Below, piece by piece: positions 9,901 to 24,900 of a stretch of DNA of 64,000 bases (the first letter of the stretch is position 1; each line of letters opens with the position of its first letter). The notes beneath the pieces are model-generated. The model saw only the letters and a list, made by a program, of their open reading frames with translations, did not search any database and was not told where the DNA came from. A program made the position numbers and the translations under genes. Source of the DNA: an uncultured Paracoccaceae bacterium. Its GTDB lineage: Bacteria > Pseudomonadota > Alphaproteobacteria > Rhodobacterales > Rhodobacteraceae. The DNA lies in the NCBI GenBank assembly GCA_947500775.1, contig CANMTD010000006.1, forward strand, positions 174,603-238,602, given 5' to 3'.

Positions 9901-12900
9901 CGACCTTACCGTTCAGCGGGAAGCGTTCGACCGCGCTGATCATCAGCACATCGCCGTTCGGGTCGCTGTCGTTTGCCAGCAGATCGGCGGCATCGATGAT
10001 CAGCACCTGATCTTCCAGCACCTCGAACCCGCCGTCGTCATTCGCGCGCGGCGGATCGTTCAGCGGGATAACGTCGATTTCGACCGTATGGGTGCTGCGC
10101 GCGCCGTGTTCATCTTCCAGATCATACTGGAAGCTGGCCGTGCCCAGGGCGTCGGCGACGAATTCCAGATAGCGGGACACAACCAGCCCAGATGCATCGG
10201 TGTTCTCGACCAATACCAGCGTGCCACCGACAACGGAATGCACCCCTTCGAAGGTAAACGCGTCGCCTTCGGGATCGCTGTCATTGCCCAAAAACTCGGA
10301 CATGTCGATGATATTCGTCTTGTCCATGCGCAGGGTCAGATTGTCGCCGCCGCTGCGCGGGGCGTCGTTCACTGCGGTAAAGAACAGCTCGACTTCTGCT
10401 GTCGATGTCAGCCCGTCAGGATCGGCCAGCGTATAGGTGAACCCCGCAAAGCCAAAGTGATCCGGCACCGGTTCGAACAGCCAGCCGCCATCTGTGCCCT
10501 TGATGCGCCCGTTGGTCAGATCAAAGCGCAGACCGGCATACAGCGGATTGCCGTCCACATCGAAAAGCGGATCAAAGCCGGTCACCGACAGGGTATCGCC
10601 ATCGATATCCGTGTCGTTGCCCAGAAGATCGGCGTAAGAGATGAACAGCGGCTGGTCCTCGACGCCATAGAACACGCCGTCGTCGTTGCCTTCCGGAGCA
10701 TCGTTGACGGGGGCCAGGTTCACCTCGACCCGCGCGGTGCTTTCACGCCCGAACGGATCGCGCACCACATAGTCGAAGAAGGCATCGCCGTTGAAGTTCT
10801 CATCGCCCAGGAAGGTCAGCGTGCCGTCGGGCGCAAGCGTGGGCGTGCCGTTGGCCACCGGGATCACCCCGATGATTTCCAATTGCTCCGTGCCTTCGGT
10901 CGCATCGTTTTCCAAAAGCCGCGCCACGTCGAAGGTGAAAACCTCATCCTCGACCGCGAACAATTCTATATCATCGGCGGCGTTGAAACGGCCCAGACGC
11001 GCCAGCGCGTCGATCTGGTCGCGGTCCCAGTTGGTGCCGTCGGCAAAAACGATCTGTTCGATACCGCTTTCGGCGCCCAGGAAATGGCCGGTGACGCGCA
11101 TGCTGTCAGTGACGATGCCCACTTCGCGTTCCAACTCGATCACCAGATCGTCGCCCTCGCGGACGATGGAAACATCGCGCGGTTCGACATCGGCGTGCAG
11201 CAGCACGCGGTCGGTGTCGGTGTCAGAGCCTGCCTCGGCCACCACATCGGTGCCGTCCCCAAAACCAAAGCGATAACTGTCCGAGCCACCCCGACCTTCC
11301 AGCGTATCGTGACCGATGCCCCCGGTGATCACATCGTCCTGATCACTGCCCTGAATCGTGTCATCCCAGTTGGTGCCGATCACCGCCTCGAAATGGGTGA
11401 CGTGATCGCCATCGGCCGCACCGGCGCTGCCGCTGCCCGCCTGCAGGTCCACGGCGATGGCATCCGATTCACCGCTGTAATCCAGCGTGTCGAATCCGTC
11501 GCCACCATCCAGCGTATCGGCCCCACGTCCGCCGCGCAGGATGTTGTCGCCCGCATCGCCGGTGATCATGTCATCGTGGTACGAACCCTGAACGATCTCG
11601 ATATCCTCGAACGTATCGCCCAAAGCATCGCCGCCCCCTGCAGAGCCGTCAGCCATGTCGATCACGACGCCTTCGGCCGACAGCCGGTAATCGGCCGTGT
11701 CCACACCCGCACCACCGCGCAGCACATCCGCGCCACGCCCACCGATCAGGGTATCGTCGCCATCGCCGCCGGTCAGCACGTCATCGCCACGCCCGCCCGA
11801 CAGGATGTTATCCGCACCGTCGCCGTCCAGCGTATCGGCATGGTCGGACCCGGTCAGGTTCTCGATGCTGTCCAGACTGTCGCCTTCGGCCTCTCCGCCC
11901 GCGGCCGTACCCGTGGCAAGCGAGACATGCACGCCCTCTTCGGACTGCCAGTAATCGACCGTATCCCGGCCCACGCCACCTTGCAGTACGTCCGCACCAA
12001 GACCGCCTTCCAGTGTATCGTCACCTTCGCCACCCTTCAGAACATCGTCGTCACCCCGGCCCACAAGCAGGTCATTGCCACCCGCGCCCTCAAGCACATC
12101 GGCATTGGCCGCGCCATAAAGCTGGTCGCCATAATCCGAACCGCGCAGCTCTTCGATGCTGGTATAAAGGTCCCCCTGCGCATGGCCCCCCTGCCCCAAC
12201 CGCGAGGCAAGATCGGCGCGCACGCCGGTGTTGGACCCTTCGAAGCTGACCGTATCGTGACCGGCCCCGCCGTCGATGTCGTCACCCCCGTCGCCACCGA
12301 TGATCAGATCATCACCGTCACCACCACGGATCAGGTCGTCGCCTTCGTTCCCCGACAGGATGTCGGCGCCACCTTCGCCATACAGGTCGTCATCGCCTAG
12401 ACCGCCGGCAATCACCTCGTCCAGCCCGTTGCCGATCATCAGATCGCGCCGGTCGGTCCCGGTCTGTGTGCCGTCATATTCGGGCGCCACCAGCGCCTCG
12501 ATCCCGGCCTCGTCGGTCAGCCCGGTCGGGTCCATGATCTCATATGTCAGGTCCACCGGACCGGTGAACCCGGCATCGAAACGCACGATGGCGAATTCGT
12601 CGCTGTATTGTTCGATCACACCTGCCGAGGTGCCCAGCAACTGCGCAAAACTGACAGGCTCTTCATCCACATCGAAATCGTTTTCCAGCAGATCCGACAT
12701 ACGGATGATCAGCGGCACATCCAGCGGCGTCGCCCCCACATTATCGCGAATGGCGGTCGGATCGTCCGGAACCGGAACGATCTGGATATCGATCAGGCCG
12801 TAAACCGGATCGAACACATCGTCGGTCACCGCATAAAGGAAGCCATCGGAATCGGTCACGTTCAGGTTCGGCGTAAAGATGAAACCGGTACCGTCTTCGT

Positions 12901-15900
12901 TGAATTCCACGGTACCGTTCTTGTCAAAGAACCCGCCCCGGTTGGCCCAGCCGACCACGCGCAGCGGGTCGCGGTCGATATCGGTATCATTGCCGGTCAG
13001 CGCCGAGAACAGGATCAGCGTCGGCACATCTTCCTGAACCTCGATCACATCGGTCACGGCGACCGGCGGACCATCGTCCACGTTTTCAAACCAGATCGTC
13101 ACATCGGCGGAATTCACCGCCCCGTCCGTGTCACGCACGTTATACGAGAACGTCGTCGCGCCCCAGAAATCGGGGTCCGGCGTAAAGACGATATCGCCGT
13201 CGTCGTTGTAGGTGATGTCGCCATCCACACCGGGCGAGGTGCCGATGAACTGAACCCCGCCATCCTCGATATCCGTATCATTCGCCAGCAGAAGCGCCAG
13301 CGGAATGACCATCGGTTCGTCTTCCAGCCCGTTCAGCGCGGCGTGGTGATCGTAATAGTCATTGGACGGGTTGGGCAGATCGTTGACCGGGTTCACGGTC
13401 ACCGTGACCACGGCATCCGCCTGCCCGCCCTGCCCGTCATCCACACGATAGCTGAACTGGGTGGTTCCGAAGAAATTGCCATGGGAACGGAACTCGATGG
13501 TTTCGTTGTCCAGAAGTGTTACCCAGCCATTGCGGGCGCCAAAGGCGCTGACGATGGTCAGCGGATCGCCGTCGCGTTCCAGATCGTTCGCCAAAAGGTC
13601 GGCCGTCGCGATCAGGATGATGTCATCCTCGTCCACCGATACCGCATCGCCCGCCGGTTCCGGATCGTTGTTGACCGGTTCGACATAGAAGCTGACGGTT
13701 GCGGTGCTTTGCGCGCCGTCCGGGTCGGCAACGGTATAGGTGAACGAACCGTTGCCAAAAAAGAACGGCGCCGGCGTGACCAGAACATATCCGTCGTCGG
13801 TCAGTTCGACCGCCACATTGGCATTGCCCTGCACATCGCTGACCGTCAGCGGATCGCCGTCGATGTCCACGTCATCTGCCAACAGGTCGCCGGTCCAGAT
13901 CTGGAAGGGCGTATCTTCAAGGGTTTGGAATCCGCCATCGTTCACGGCATGCGGCGCATCGTTAACGGCGGTGACATTCAGGGTCACGATGGCCTCGGCC
14001 CGCCCGCCTTCGGGCGTGTTCGCGGCATAGGAAAACCGCGCAAGCCCGTTGAAATCGGCGGTGGGTGTAAAGACGATATCGCCCGAACTGTTCAGGCTGA
14101 CGGTACCGTTCACCGGGTCAAACACCTGACCCACGATCATGCGGTCGCCGTCCAGATCGTTGGACAACAGGCGTTCGGCCCGGATGGTGATAGAGCCGTC
14201 CTCTTCGACGGTGAACCCGTCATCGTCGCGCGCCTCGGCCAGCGGGCGGATACGCAGATCGACCGAGGCGGTCGAGATGCCGTTCTGCCCGTCACTGACC
14301 GTATAGGACATGCGGGTGGCGCCGGTGAACCCGGTCGCACCGGTAAAGACGATGTTCCCGTCCGCGTCGATCTGGGCGACACCATCATCGCCACCATCCA
14401 CCGCAATGATCTGCAGCGACTGGCCATCCGGATCAAAGTCGTTTCGCAACAACTCATCCGCACCGATGGTCAGCGTACTGTCCTGCGTGCCAGTGAAATA
14501 CCCGTCGTCCACCGCCACCGGCGCGACGTTTTCGATCTTTGCCAGGATGTCGGCAGGCGTCCAGACGACCCCATCCGAAAAGGTGATCTCTTCGATCCCG
14601 CTGCCGTCCGCGGCCAGCGCGTTGAACACCGTCAGCGTGTCAGCGGGCGAGGTGGCAAATTCGAACACCACCGTATCGCTGCCCTTGAACAGGCGGCGCA
14701 CCGAAGTTTCCGAGGATACGAAATGGGTGAACTCAATCCGGTCGGTGGCGCCATCGGTACCGCCGTCCAGCACCTCGTCAAATCCGTTCCCGCGCGAGAT
14801 CAGATAGGTATCGCCACCATCCTGCCCCTGCAGCATGTCGTCACCCGCGCCACCGCGCAGAATGTCGTCGCCATCGAACCCTTCAATCAGATCATCGCCG
14901 ACGGTCTGGGCGCCCAGCAGGGTCACGACCCGCATGGTATCGCGGGTCCATTCGGTGCCATCGGCAAAGACGATGACGTCCACACCCTCGTTGCCCGTCT
15001 CAAGGGCACCTTCCAGCGTGACACGGTCGCGTTCGCCGCTGAATTTCAGGACCAGATCGGTTGAATTGCGGCCTGTGCGCGCCACCCAGACCAAGTCTTC
15101 GGGGTTATACTCCAACAGCACCAGACGGTCGCCCGCATCATTGCCGTTGTCGTTGATCCGGTCGTCGCCATCCCCTGCGGCATAGACATAATCGTCATCG
15201 CCGCTGTGGCCTTCCAGGCGATCCGCCCCCGCGCCGCCCTGCAACGTATTGTCTGCGCTGTTGCCGGTGATGTGATCGGCGCCTTCGGTGGCCGCGCCGG
15301 TCAGAATCTGGTCGCGGATATCGCCGATTGCCAGGGTCGTATCGCCATCGGCCAGATAGATGGTTTCGATCCGGTCATCGCCCGAACTGTTCATGCCATT
15401 GGTGATGGTGATACGGTCACCCGCATCCCCCAGGGTGATGATCAGGTCGGTGCCATCGCGCCCGTTGCGGGCAAAGCTGATCTGTTCGGCCGCATAGCCC
15501 GTGATCTCGACCCGGTCGGTGCCGCCGCCGCCGTCGCGGATCACATCCTGCCCATCGCCCGAGCGGAAGACATAGGTGTCGTTCCCCGCCCCGCCCGAGA
15601 CGAAATCGTCGCCTTCCAGGGCGGTCAGCACATCGTCCGCATCGGTGCCGATCAAACGGTCCGCCCCGGCGGTTGCAGCCGGAACCGGTTCGCTGTCGCC
15701 GGCACCGTTGGCGATATCCGCAAGCTCGGCCCGGGTCCAGGTCACGCCGTCCGAGAAAATGAAGCTTTCGATGCCATGGTTGTCATTGTTGTCCAACTGC
15801 TGGGACAGGCGGATCACCTCGCCGTTGGAAAGCATCAGGATCGCGTCCGCCCCAAAGCTGCGCACCGTCACATCCGTAGAGGCCAGATCGGTGAATTCCA

Positions 15901-18900
15901 GGCTGTCGGCCCCACCGCCATAGCGGTAATCCAGAATCGTATAGCTGCCGTCACCGGCGTGATGGACATAAGCCTCGTCCGCCTCGGTACCCTGGATCAG
16001 ACCCGAAGGTTTGGCCTGCGCCACCAGATGATCGCCCAGATCGCCCCGCGTCCATTCGCTGCCGTCGCCAAAGCGCAGCGTCTCGATCCCATAGTGGGGA
16101 TCGCGTTCCAGTTGCCCCGCCAGACGAATTTCATCGCCGTTCGGCAGCGTCACAAACAGATCAAAACCGTTGCGCGATAACCGGACCTCGTCAGGCAGCG
16201 TATCGGTCAGATGCAGAACATCCGCGCCCCCGTTGTACCGGTAATCCTCGATCACATAGCTGCCGTCGCCCTGCGCGTGAACATAGGTCTCGTCACGCTC
16301 GGTCCCATGAACCGCGCCTGTCGGCTTGGCCTGTTCGACCAGCACGGCGCGCAGATCATCACGCGTCCAGCTGACGCCGCCGGCAAAGTCGAACCTCTCG
16401 ATCCCGTCGTGCACGTCGAAGGTGAACTGCCGGTGAATTCGGATGGTTTCGCCGTTCGGCAATTCCAGCATCGCATCCGGGCCCAAGCGGCGCACCGATA
16501 TGCTGTCGGCGTCATAGGCGGTCAGATCCAGCACGTCGAAACCACCGTTATAGGTATGGTCGGTGATCGCAAGACTGCCGTCGCCGGGTTGGTGGGTGTA
16601 AACTTCGTTGTGTGCGGTCCCGTGGATCAGACCATCCGCCTTGTCGGCCTCGATCACAAGCTGGCGCAAATCCACATGGGTCAGGGTTGTGTCGTCAAAG
16701 ACGAACCGTTCGATGGTGCCCGAGCTGTCGGCAACCAGCTGATCCCGAATCCACAGCCGGTCATTGCCCGACAGATGGATGACCAGATCGTCATTCACCC
16801 GCGTCAGGGTGATCTGGTCCGAGGTCACGCCCGGGAAGGTGACCACATCATCGCCAAGGCGATAATCGTCATCGACCAGCGTCACCTGCCCGTCGCCGGG
16901 CAGAACTTCATAGCTGTTATCCTCTGTTCCGCCGGTCAAGAACGTGGGCTGCGTCGCCACCACACCAACCAGCGCGGCCAGATCTTCCGCGCTCCATTCC
17001 TCACCATCGGCGAACCGGACGGTTTCAATCTTCGTGGACGAACCGACCGCGAACTGGCGGTGCAGCAGGATCGCATCCGCGCCGCCGTTCAGCGACAGGA
17101 TGGCATGCTCGCCCTGACTGTACACGGTCACATCCGTCGCCAGCGCGTCGGTCAGATGCAGCACATCAGCGCTGCCGCCCAGATCGCTGATCGCATATTC
17201 GCCGTCACCCACCGCATGGGTGATCAGGTCATCCAGCGCGGTGCCGTTGATCAGGCCCGCCGCTTTTTCCTGTGCAAAAAGCGCCTGTTTCAACTGCTCT
17301 GCGGTCCAGACAGTACCATCGGTGAACTGGAAGCTTTCGATCTGCTGTTCGGGGTAATTCGCGCTGAACTGATGTTCCAGGAAGACATATCTTTCCGTCC
17401 CGAAAGGCCCATCGTCCGGATCAGTCCCGAAGGCCATGACGATGCCGTTGTCCAGCGTGCCCAGAACCAGATTATCGGGTGTAAGTTCGGGCGCATTCGG
17501 ATCAGAGGTGTCGATGTTGCCCAGATCGTCCAGCGTCAGCAGGACCGGCCAGCCATCGGCGTCGTACACTGTCTCGCCGGTGCTGAAATCAGCTTCGGCC
17601 ATAGTGTAGGGATAGACGACCCCATCGGGATAGCCTTCGGCCTCCAGTGGCAGCCCATCGGCATTTACCAGACGCAAGCCATCAACCAGAATCACCTCGC
17701 CTGCCGGGCCGGTGACAGGGGCCCCCCACAGGTTGGTCAGCGGCAGCGCGTCGGGGATCAGCGCCGGGCTGCCGTCGGGATTGCGCTCAAGGAACGCCGG
17801 GCCCAACAGCGGGTTTCCGTCCGGGCCGGGCTCGAACAGCGTATTCCCGTTCGGCCCCCAGACCTCTGCACCGCTTTCGGCCACAACATAGGGGTCGAAA
17901 GTCTCTGCTTCGGGATCAAACGCACCAAAGATCAGGCGATCGGTACCGCCGTCGTCGCCGATGACCATGGCAGAATCGAAACCACGCGGATCGTAGACAA
18001 AGATGGTGTCACCCTCGTCCCCCCGCTGATAATTGTCGACGCCGCCGGGGTAAGTATCGCCCCAATACCGTAGTTCATCACCGCTGATGAAGCCCTCGAT
18101 CAGATCATCAGCCGCTATTCCGTTCAGGACCTGTGCGTCGGTAAACGCAATCGCATCCCCGTTGCCGAAACGCAGCTGTATGCTTTGGGAAGTCTGGAAA
18201 ATATATGCATCAGACAGCAAATGCCCCTGCAGCTCGACGCCGCGGTAGGCGGAGCCGAGCTGTGGCAGGCCGGGTTCATTCAGGATCAATACGCCATCCC
18301 CCGCCGTGAAGGTCACGACGTCAGAGCTTCCGTCCCAAAAGCTCAGGTTGCTGAACGCAGGCAGATCGGGTCCGTCAGGAAGCGTGATCATGGCTTGCAG
18401 TTCAGCCGCATTGATCGAGATTTCCTGGGCGAATTCGATGGTTTCGATCGTATCGCGATAATTGCCGCTGAACTGCTTCACCAGACGCAAAACCTCGCCG
18501 TTCGGCAAAATCAGCAGGGCATCATCGCCGTCCTGATGCACCACCAGATCGGCCTGATCCACATCTTCAAGCACCAGCCTGTCAGCGCGGCTGGACGCGG
18601 ATTCGTTGGAATAATCGACAATGGCGTAGCTTCCATCGCCCTGCGTGTGGCGGTACACTTCGGGCAGATTGGTCCCCGTGACGATCCCGCTGCTTTTGGC
18701 GTCGGCCGCAACCCGGTCACGAATCCCCTGCATGGACAGCGACACATCGGTGAAGGTCAGCGTCTCGATGGCATTTCGGGAATCGTCGGCGAAATGGCGG
18801 ACAATCCGTACACTGTCCCCGGCGGACCCCGTGATAACCAGATCAAGGGCCTGCCGCGCAAAATGCACGTCGCCCGATGCGATGTCGGTAAAGCGCATCG

Positions 18901-21900
18901 CGTCCGCCCGCCCGCTGGCATAGCTTGAGCTGCTGTGATCCAGAATGGTCAGTGCACCCTGACCCGACGTGTAGCTGTAGTTTTCGAAATAGCCGGTGCC
19001 AGCGGCAAAACCGTCATCCGCCGCATCGCTGGCCACCGCCTGGTCGCGCATCTGCTGGGTGTTCCAGCTGGCACCACCGTCGAAATACACCGTTTCGATC
19101 TGGAAATCCGTGTCAGTGAAAAAATGCGAGGCCAGCGTGACGCTGCCGCCACCGGCCACTTCGAACACCGCGTCCTGCCCCTGACGGCGCAGGGTCACCT
19201 CGCCCTCGGCGATACCGTCGAAGGTCAGCGAATCCTGACGGGACGACGAATAGGGGCTGGTGTTGATGTCGTGAATGATGATGTCGCCATCCCCATGGCG
19301 ATAGACATACCCTTCGAACCCGGCCGCCCCGGCATATTTGCCATCCACGGCCAGTTGATCCGCGGCAAGGCTGTCGCGAATACCCTGAAGCGTGATCTCG
19401 GAATCATCGGCAAAGCGGATGGTTTCGATGGCGTTATAGTTGTTCCCGTCCAGATGTTCGGCAATTGTGATCTGTTCACCACCGGGCAGGTTGATGATCA
19501 GATCATTGCCCAGCCGGTTGAAACTAACCTCGCTTTCCAACACATCGGCGAGGATCAGAAGGTCCTGCCGACTGCTGGAAAAGGCCGACCCGTCGTAATC
19601 CTGGATCACATAGGACCCGTCACCCGCATTGTGGGTATAGACATCATAGGCGGTGGTCCCCGAAACGAAACCATCAGCCTTCTGCGCTACGCGCAGTTCG
19701 GTCAGCAGGCGGGCGGAATCCCATTGGGTACCATCCGAAAACTCGACAAGACCCACATGCAGGTCCGTATCGCTACCCAATTGTCCCAACAGGGTGACCG
19801 AACTGTCGCCGGGCAGACCCAGCACCAGATCGAAACCATCTGATGTCAGGCGCAGCTGATCCGGCAGGGTTTCGGACAGAATGACCTTGTCCACCGCATC
19901 GTCGGTGTCACGGTTGTCGATCCGGTCGTGGCCGTGGCCATAGCCGATAAGATAGGTATCCGCCCCCTGACCGCCTTCCAGGCTGTCATCGCCGCCCAAA
20001 CCATTCAGAACATCGTCACCCGAGGTGCCGACGATCACATCATCCAGCGCGGTTCCTTCGCCGATCGACATGGTGAACAGCGCCTCGCGCGTCCAGATCG
20101 TACCGTCCGAGAACTGGACGGAGTCCACCCCCTGATCGCCGTTCGTGCCGGTATAGCGCAGGGTCACCTCGTCCCCGGTGCCATCGAAACGCAGCACGAT
20201 ATCGGTGCGATCCTGTACCGGACGCAGGACCTGAACCTCGTCCGAGGTATAGCCAAGGATGGTCAGCGTATCCGCCGCCCCGCCGCTGTCGGCGATCACA
20301 TCGCGCCCGTCGCCACGGGTGAAGACATAGCTGTCATTGCCGCGCCCACCCTGAATGTCGTCATCGCCCGTGCTGCCTTCGATCACCTCATCGGCGTCCG
20401 TGCCGGTGATCAGATCGTCAAATTCGCTGGCTTCACTGGCAACCAGCGCGACCAGCAGATCGGCCTTGCGCCATTCGGTTCCGTCACCGAAGACCAGCGT
20501 CGGAATCTCGCCGACACTGCGTGCGCGGCCCAGAATAATCTGGTCACCCGTATCCGGGACCTCCAGCAGAAGATCCTGCGAAGCCCCATAGCGTACGCGC
20601 ACCTGGTCGGGTGTGAAATCGGGCAACAGGATACGCGCGTCGCCGACCACGCTGGGCAGAACCAGCGTGTCCATGCCGTCGCCCTGCAACAGCTGCACCA
20701 CCGTATCGCTGCCCATGGTCACATGGTCCGTGCCGGTGCCCGGCATGATGGCCCAGATCGAGTCGATCTGCCCGCCGTCGATCCGGTTGGACCCCTCCAT
20801 CCGCTGCGCATGGAACAGCTGTTCGCGGATATCGGACATCGACAATTCCAGCCCGCTTTCAAAGGCGAACACCTCGACCACATCGCCAGCCGCACCGCCG
20901 ATGATGACGATATTGTCGCCACTGTCGGTCAGCGTGATCAGCAGATCGCCATCCTCATCGGTAAAGCTCAGGTGCCCCGGTTCGATCCCCAGACCGAATT
21001 CCAGCCGGTCAATGCCGCCGGTGTCGATGATTTCGTCCTGCCCGCTGGTATGACCAAAGCGATAGGTATCATCGCCCGTGCCCCCGATCAGCGCATCGGT
21101 GCCCGCGCCACCATCCAGCACATCCGACCGGCCGTCGAAACCGACCAGTTGATCGTTACCGTCGGTGCCTTCGGTCAGCTTGTCGCGGATATCCTCGACG
21201 GTCATCACGCTGTTGTCGGCAAACAGGATGCGTTCCACCGTGGTATCAGCCAGACCGCCCACAACGGTCAGCACATCGCGCCCGTTGCCCAGATCGATCA
21301 GCAGATCGTCGCCATTGCGGCGCAGGATCAGATCCTCGGCGCGGACACCCTGCCCCATCACGATCGTGTCGATCACGCCGGGCGTATCAACGGTTTCCTC
21401 GATCCGGTCGAAATCATAGGCGATACCAAAGGCATAGGTATCTTCGGCCGTACCGCCCACCAATGTATCGTCGCCCTGACGGCCGTCCAGCACATTGGGC
21501 TGATCCGGATTGCCCGTGATGACATTGTCGCCTCGGTTACCGCCCTCGATCTGCAACTGCTCCTCGACGTCCGCAATGGACATCGTGCCGTCATTCACGA
21601 AGTCGAAGAATTCAACGCCATCCGTCACGTCGCGGAACTGGTTGCGGATGCGCAGGCTGTCGGGATGACCGTTCAGCGTGATCAGCAGGTCGTCACCGTC
21701 TTTGGTGAATTCGACCATCTCGCGGGTGACATCCGCACCAAAGGCGATACGGTCCTGGGCCTCGACCTCGCGACCTTCGCGCCCGGCCCAGGACGAGGCG
21801 ACCTGCGTGTCGATCACCACATCCTGACCATAGCCGATGCCAAAGCGATAGGTGTCACCGTCGCTGCCGCCGATCAGCGTGTCGTCGCCGCCCAGACCGT

Positions 21901-24900
21901 CGATGATCTCGGCGAAATTGCTGCCCTCCAGCGTTTCGCCGGCCGAGGTCCCGATGCGGTCGATGTCTTCGGGGTTGATTTCGCGCCAGTCGACCACGCG
22001 GTCGGTAAATTCGAACACTTCGACCGCCGCGCCCTGCGCGTTGTCGCGGATATACTGGCCTTCGAAGGTGATCACCTGACCGGTGGTGCGGTGGGTCAGG
22101 ATCAGGTCCAGGCCGGTGCGCGAAATGTCCACATCCGCCAGCGCGATACCGTCCAGCTTGACCCGGTCGCCGGCACCGCCCGCATCGAAGATCGTATCGT
22201 TGCCTTCGTTCACGCGCACGATATAGGTATCGCTGCCGCCCATGCCCTCCAGACGGTCGTCGCCCAGCCCACCGTCCAGCTGATCGGCGGTCAGGAAACC
22301 ATAGATCGTATCGTCGCCATCCGTCTTGGCGATGTCGACATAATGCTGCAGCAACTGCGTATAATGCCATTCGGTGCCGTCACCGAAGGTGATCTGCTCG
22401 ATCAGGTTGATGAAGCCCTGAAAGGGGGCGACTTCCAGATAATCGGTCAGGATCACCCCGTCGGTCGTGCCCTTGACCTGCAGGGTCAGATCGTCGCCCG
22501 CCCCGTCGCGCAGAAAGTCGAAATCGGTCCAGCGCAGATCGTCGGTGAATTTCAGATAATCATCCGGCGCGCCGAACAGCTTGACCGAATAGTCGCCATC
22601 CTTGATTTCGTCCAACCCATAATCCGCGCCATAGATATAGGTATCCCCGCCTTCGCGGCCGACCAGATAATCGTTGCCCGCGCCGCCATCCAGCGTATTG
22701 GCGTGCAGGAAACCATAGATCGCATCCTCGCCGTCGGTCCTGGCCTCGTCCAGCACGCGCTGCGCGACCTGTTCGAAATCCAGCGACGATCCATCCTCGA
22801 ACAGGAAGCGTTCGATGATGTTCGGCGCGATATAGTCCAGCTCCAGCGCCGGATCGACGTTCTGGGACAGGAAACCGGTCAGGTTCAGACGCAGACCGTC
22901 GAACATATCCACGATCTGAATCGTGTCGTCGGTCAGGTTGCCGTCTTCGTCCTTAAGGGTGATATGAAGGTCTTTGCCTTCGCCATAGCGGCGCAAGGAC
23001 AGGTCATCCGCGCTCAGATCCTCGCCCAGGAACTGCACGAAATCCAGACCCGCCTTCAGCGGGTTTGTGGCGCCCGAGTTGTCCTCGGCGATAACATCCT
23101 GCCCGTCGCCCCGGCGGAAGATATAGAAATCCCCGCCCGCGCCACCGCGCAACACGTCATTGCCCTTGCCGCCGTCCAGAACATCCAGATCACCCGACCC
23201 GATGATTACCTGATCGCTGTCCTGCGGGTCCGACACCGCCATGGCGATTTTCACCCGGTCCCAGATCACGCCATCGGCAAAGACGATGGAACTCATCCGG
23301 GTTTCCTGCGCGCTGTTGCCGAAGGACGGGTTCAGTTCGCCCAGGAAATGGTTGCGCACGGTCAGAACGTCATCGCTGCCTTCGGTGGTCAGGATCAGGT
23401 CCTGCCCATCCCGGATCGCCACGACCTCGGTCGATTTGATCGCGGTAAAGCGCAGCTCGTCCGCAGCACCCGTGTCGACGTCGGCAATGATGTCGACGCC
23501 GAAATCACTGCCGACCACATAGGTGTCGCCACCCCGCCCGCCGGTGTAAATCTGATCCCCCGCAGACAGATAGATCAGATCACCGCCATTCGTGCCGGTG
23601 ACTTCGGTGTCCGCCTCGCCGTGCTGCACAAGGCGTGTTTCATCCATCGACAGCGCATTCATGATCGCCGGCAGGTCCACGTCCAGCGGATGGGCCTCAT
23701 AGGCCGGGATCACCATCTGCAACAGGAACTTCTGATCGACCGACACGGTCGCCTCGAAGAAGTTGCCGGTGCCGTCCAGTTCATAGTCGGGATAGATCTG
23801 CCACAGGATTTCGTTCCACCCGGCTAGATAATCATAGGCCTCGTCATAGCCTGCGGGCGCCTCGGCGAAGATCGCCTCGAACATCGGCGCCAGTTCGCGG
23901 TCGCCAGTCGCTTTGTAAGTGTTGCTGTCGATGTCATAGGTCAGTTCGGCCGCGAAACGGGACAACCCGCCCTGCAACGCCATCCGCACAGCGAAGGCGC
24001 GGCTTGAGACGACATAATGATCCATCATCAGGCCGACCAGATCGATCATGTCCGGAATGCCGCTGTCGAACCCGCCGTCGGTGGCAAAGTTCGTGGTGCC
24101 CTCGTCGTTCAGCGCGTAAGTGATCGTGCCGGTCAGAGGATCGATATCGCCTGCCAGCAGCGCGGGCTGGAATTCGACCCCGATCAGACGGGTGGCAAAG
24201 TTGAATTGCGCCGGCGTCATGACTTCGACCCGCACGTGGCTGTCGTCGGTCGACCCGACCTCGTCCAGTGTGTCGAAGTCGATTTCATAATTGCGCAGGT
24301 TGAAATCGCGCGGCGTGCCGAACTTGTGCTGCAATTCCAGCGCCCGGTCCAGATTGCGGGCCCAGACGTGGAACGTGCCGTCGCGGTCGGTCAGTTCGAC
24401 CGTGTAATCCACCGCGACCCCGTCGATGAAATAGACGCCCAGCTCTTCGACCTCGATCCCGGCCAGCGGGTTGTGGCCCAGATTTTCGGCGCGCCATTCG
24501 CGCCCCTCGGGCGGGGTCTGGGCAAGGATGTCTTCCAATGTCGGGTTCGCGATCGCGACACCGCCCGCATCCAGCACATCCGTACCGCTGGCCAATTGCC
24601 AGCTGCCATCGGGCTGCTGAATGCCATAATCCTCGACCACGAAGCGGCCATCGACGACCTGCCCCATATAGGGCGCGGCATCGCGGTGCGTCACCGCCTC
24701 GGCTCGGGTCGACGGCGACCACATCTGTTCCAGCGCCCATGTCTGGTTCGCGCCCGATGCCTGCGCAAGGATATCCGTCATGGTGGGGCGAACGATCACC
24801 GCACCGTCGCCGTCCAGAACATCCGCCCCGGATTTGAGCGTCCAATAGCCGCCGGTTGCGTCTTCGACATAGACCGCACGATCCACCAGCGTTGTGACAC

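Noticed and set aside
4190..12480. Regularly spaced short DNA repeats that might be taken for a CRISPR array
   Set aside because: The repeats are codons of RTX nonapeptides (27-bp units in frame), with no constant repeat plus unique spacer pattern and no cas genes.
3938..23827. Very long open frames on the plus strand opposite the giant RTX gene (over 1,200 codons at 3938-8083, 8747-12400 and 19928-23827)
   Set aside because: They mirror the GGxGxD and DxDxDG codon repeats of the minus-strand gene and give His/Arg/Gln-rich products without any known motif. They are antisense shadows.
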